This document shows positions 3,836 to 5,273 of a stretch of DNA of 5,273 nt, one piece after another. A program made the translations under genes and the position numbers. Every line of letters starts with the position of its first letter. The first letter of the stretch is position 1. The stretch is from NCBI GenBank assembly GCA_013335275.1, contig JAAXVX010000113.1, forward strand, positions 1 through 5,273. The letters run 5' to 3'. The notes beneath the pieces are model-generated. The model saw only the letters and a program-made list of their open reading frames with translations. It was not told the DNA's origin and ran no database searches. The stretch comes from Bacteroidales bacterium (lineage in GTDB: Bacteria > Bacteroidota > Bacteroidia > Bacteroidales > UBA932).

Positions 3836-5273
3836 ATGAAAAACTTTAGAAAAAACTGGTTCCGCCACTTGTTACAATGGGGAACTTTGGCAGCAATTAT
3901 CATTGTTCTCACGAAAGTGCTGGGGAATGAAAGTGCCGATCCAGAGGCTTATTGCCCTGTAGGCGGGATTCAAACTCTCGGATCTTACCTTGTGGCCGGT
4001 TCAATGGCGTGCAGTATGACCTTAACCCAAATTATGATGGGTGTTGTACTTGCAGTAGGTGTGGTTTTGTTCAGTAAGCTTTTTTGCGGTTACCTGTGTC
4101 CATTGGGATGGGGCAGCGAATATCTGGCTAAGCTCAGGAACAGGACCAAGGTTAAAGAGATTGTTATTAAGAACGACAGCTTAACCGACAAGATTCTCCG
4201 GGCGTTCAAGTATATTCTGCTTTTTATAACATTTTATTATACAATAAGCGGTTCCGAACTGTTTTGCAAGAATTTTGACCCTTATTATGCAGCTGCAACC
4301 GGATTCCAGGGGGAACTAACTCTTTGGATGGCTGTATTGTCAATAGCTCTATTCATTTTTGGAAACTTCTTTATTAAGATGTTCTGGTGCAAATACATTT
4401 GCCCAATGGGAGCAATAAGCAATCTTTTCAAATACACATTAACATTTTTAGTATTAGTCATTGTATTTGCAATCATAAATTTTGCAGGTATTGCTTTGCC
4501 ATGGATATACCTTCTTGCGGCAGCATCAATCATCGGCTATTTTTGGGAGATTATTTTCCCGGAACCAAAGATTTTCCCTGTTCTTAAGGTTAGCCGCTCA
4601 AAAGAAAAGTGTAACGATTGCGGCCTGTGTGCAAAGAAATGTCCTTATGGAATAGATGTAGACAAGGTTGAAAAAGTTAAACATGTAGATTGTACTCTTT
4701 GCGGGGAGTGTATCAGCTGCTGCAACAAAGAGGCTCTGACTTTTGGCGGTAAGAAATATTTCAGATGGGTGCCTGCAATATTTGTAGTTGTTCTGTTTGG
4801 TGTTGCTTTGTTTTTGGGAACATTGTGGGAGCTTCCTACAATTGACGAAAGATGGGGTGATGCGGCGAAACAGGGTGTGCTTGAGAAAGTGAGAGTAGAG
4901 GGGCTCCGTTCTGTTAAATGTTATGGCAGTTCAAAAGCTTTTGCTGCTCAGCTTCAGAAAATAAACGGTGTTTATGGCGTTGCGACTTTTGTAAAACATC
5001 TGTATGTAGATATTTATTACAATCCTTCAGAAACAAATCCGGAGAAGATTAAAGCGCTCATTTACGTTCCGGCAAAATTCAAGATTGCCACTCCTCCGGC
5101 AGGAGCTCAGGTTAAAGTTGTAACAATACGTACAGAAAATATGTACGACAAGATGGACCCGAATTATCTCGGCCTTCAGTTCAGATACGACGGCAAGGGA
5201 TACTACGGATTGGAATCGGAATATGCATGTCCGCTCATCATCAGATTATATATGGACGTTAAGGAGCCTGTAG
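3836..5273 (+). CDS. NapH/NosR/CcoG-type membrane polyferredoxin with HMA-like C-terminal domain, 3' end cut
   Basis: The ATG at 3836 opens 479 codons with no stop before the window edge. The N-terminal half has transmembrane helices near residues 12-29, 66-82, 123-138, 162-180 and 200-241. An AYCPVGGIQTL segment (38-48) and two CX3CP motifs, FCGYLCP (83-89) and WCKYICP (184-190), are the hallmarks of NapH/NosR/CcoG-type membrane proteins. A ferredoxin module follows: CNDCGLCAKKCP (259-270) is a full 4Fe-4S site. C286, C289, C292 and C296 form a second site with Asn instead of the usual Pro, plus an extra C295. Another helix (312-330) leads to a domain of HMA-like pattern: VEGLRSVKC (354-362), a helix, NGVYGVATFV (377-386) and YVDIYYNP (390-397). 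It has one Cys where HMA proteins have CxxC. Residues 420-479 I do not recognise. The family passes electrons through the membrane between quinol or flavin donors and exported enzymes; the partner is unknown here. It lacks the N-terminal FMN domain of NosR, and the HMA-like domain replaces the C-terminal Ig-like domain of CcoG. Confidence 0.85.
   Translation, partial: MKNFRKNWFRHLLQWGTLAAIIIVLTKVLGNESADPEAYCPVGGIQTLGSYLVAGSMACSMTLTQIMMGVVLAVGVVLFSKLFCGYLCPLGWGSEYLAKLRNRTKVKEIVIKNDSLTDKILRAFKYILLFITFYYTISGSELFCKNFDPYYAAATGFQGELTLWMAVLSIALFIFGNFFIKMFWCKYICPMGAISNLFKYTLTFLVLVIVFAIINFAGIALPWIYLLAAASIIGYFWEIIFPEPKIFPVLKVSRSKEKCNDCGLCAKKCPYGIDVDKVEKVKHVDCTLCGECISCCNKEALTFGGKKYFRWVPAIFVVVLFGVALFLGTLWELPTIDERWGDAAKQGVLEKVRVEGLRSVKCYGSSKAFAAQLQKINGVYGVATFVKHLYVDIYYNPSETNPEKIKALIYVPAKFKIATPPAGAQVKVVTIRTENMYDKMDPNYLGLQFRYDGKGYYGLESEYACPLIIRLYMDVKEPV

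Noticed and set aside
4285..4587. Short open frames on both strands inside the polyferredoxin gene
   Set aside because: They overlap the conserved CKYICP region and adjoining helices of the real reading frame and show no family motif.
3836..5273. Assignment as NosR (nitrous oxide reduction) or CcoG (cbb3 oxidase assembly)
   Set aside because: There is no N-terminal FMN-binding domain as in NosR, the C-terminus is HMA-like instead of Ig-like, and no nos or cco genes are seen nearby.

Overview
The window looks like a chromosomal segment from a member of the Bacteroidota. The grounds are the protein families present (DUF5694, a head-GIN/DUF2807 lipoprotein, a DUF7010 membrane protein, a Cys/His-rich small exported protein), AT-rich intergenic DNA, no convincing Shine-Dalgarno sequences, and one good Bacteroidota-type promoter (TTG-N19-TAnnTTTG, 3060-3089). 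The order or genus cannot be set from the sequence alone; Bacteroidia such as Marinilabiliales/Bacteroidales would be my guess.

Layout: the left half is transcribed leftward and the right half rightward, diverging from 2088-2256. On the minus strand, in transcription order, are a DUF5694 protein of the TraB/ChaN/EreA-like group (1236-2087), a small exported protein rich in Cys and His (607-1050, GTG start), and the 5' part of an exported protein resembling the C25 (gingipain-like) fold (1-495, cut by the window edge). On the plus strand are a head-GIN lipoprotein (2257-2979), a six-helix DUF7010 membrane protein (3117-3671), and a large NapH/NosR/CcoG-type membrane polyferredoxin (3836 to the right edge, cut). 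The polyferredoxin carries two CX3CP motifs, a two-cluster ferredoxin module and an extra C-terminal domain that looks heavy-metal-associated (HMA-like) with a single cysteine.

The intergenic regions hold clear symmetric elements. Long hairpins follow the head-GIN gene (22-bp perfect stem, 3010-3058) and the DUF7010 gene (about 21 bp, 3720-3762); they share the core AGACnnnATGTCT. A widely spaced 10-bp inverted repeat (3780-3830) ends five bases before the polyferredoxin start. Two adjacent small palindromes (522-558) precede the C25-like gene, and an 8-bp inverted repeat lies between the divergent genes (2164-2184).

The genes are separated by 100-190 bp gaps and hairpins, so they look like mostly single-gene transcription units rather than one pathway. 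Several act at the envelope (four exported or lipid-anchored proteins, two integral membrane proteins). I see no mobile element, CRISPR array, tRNA or rRNA, and no convincing new multi-gene system. The most unusual items are the polyferredoxin fusion and its upstream inverted repeat. No gene-free stretch exceeds 190 bp.
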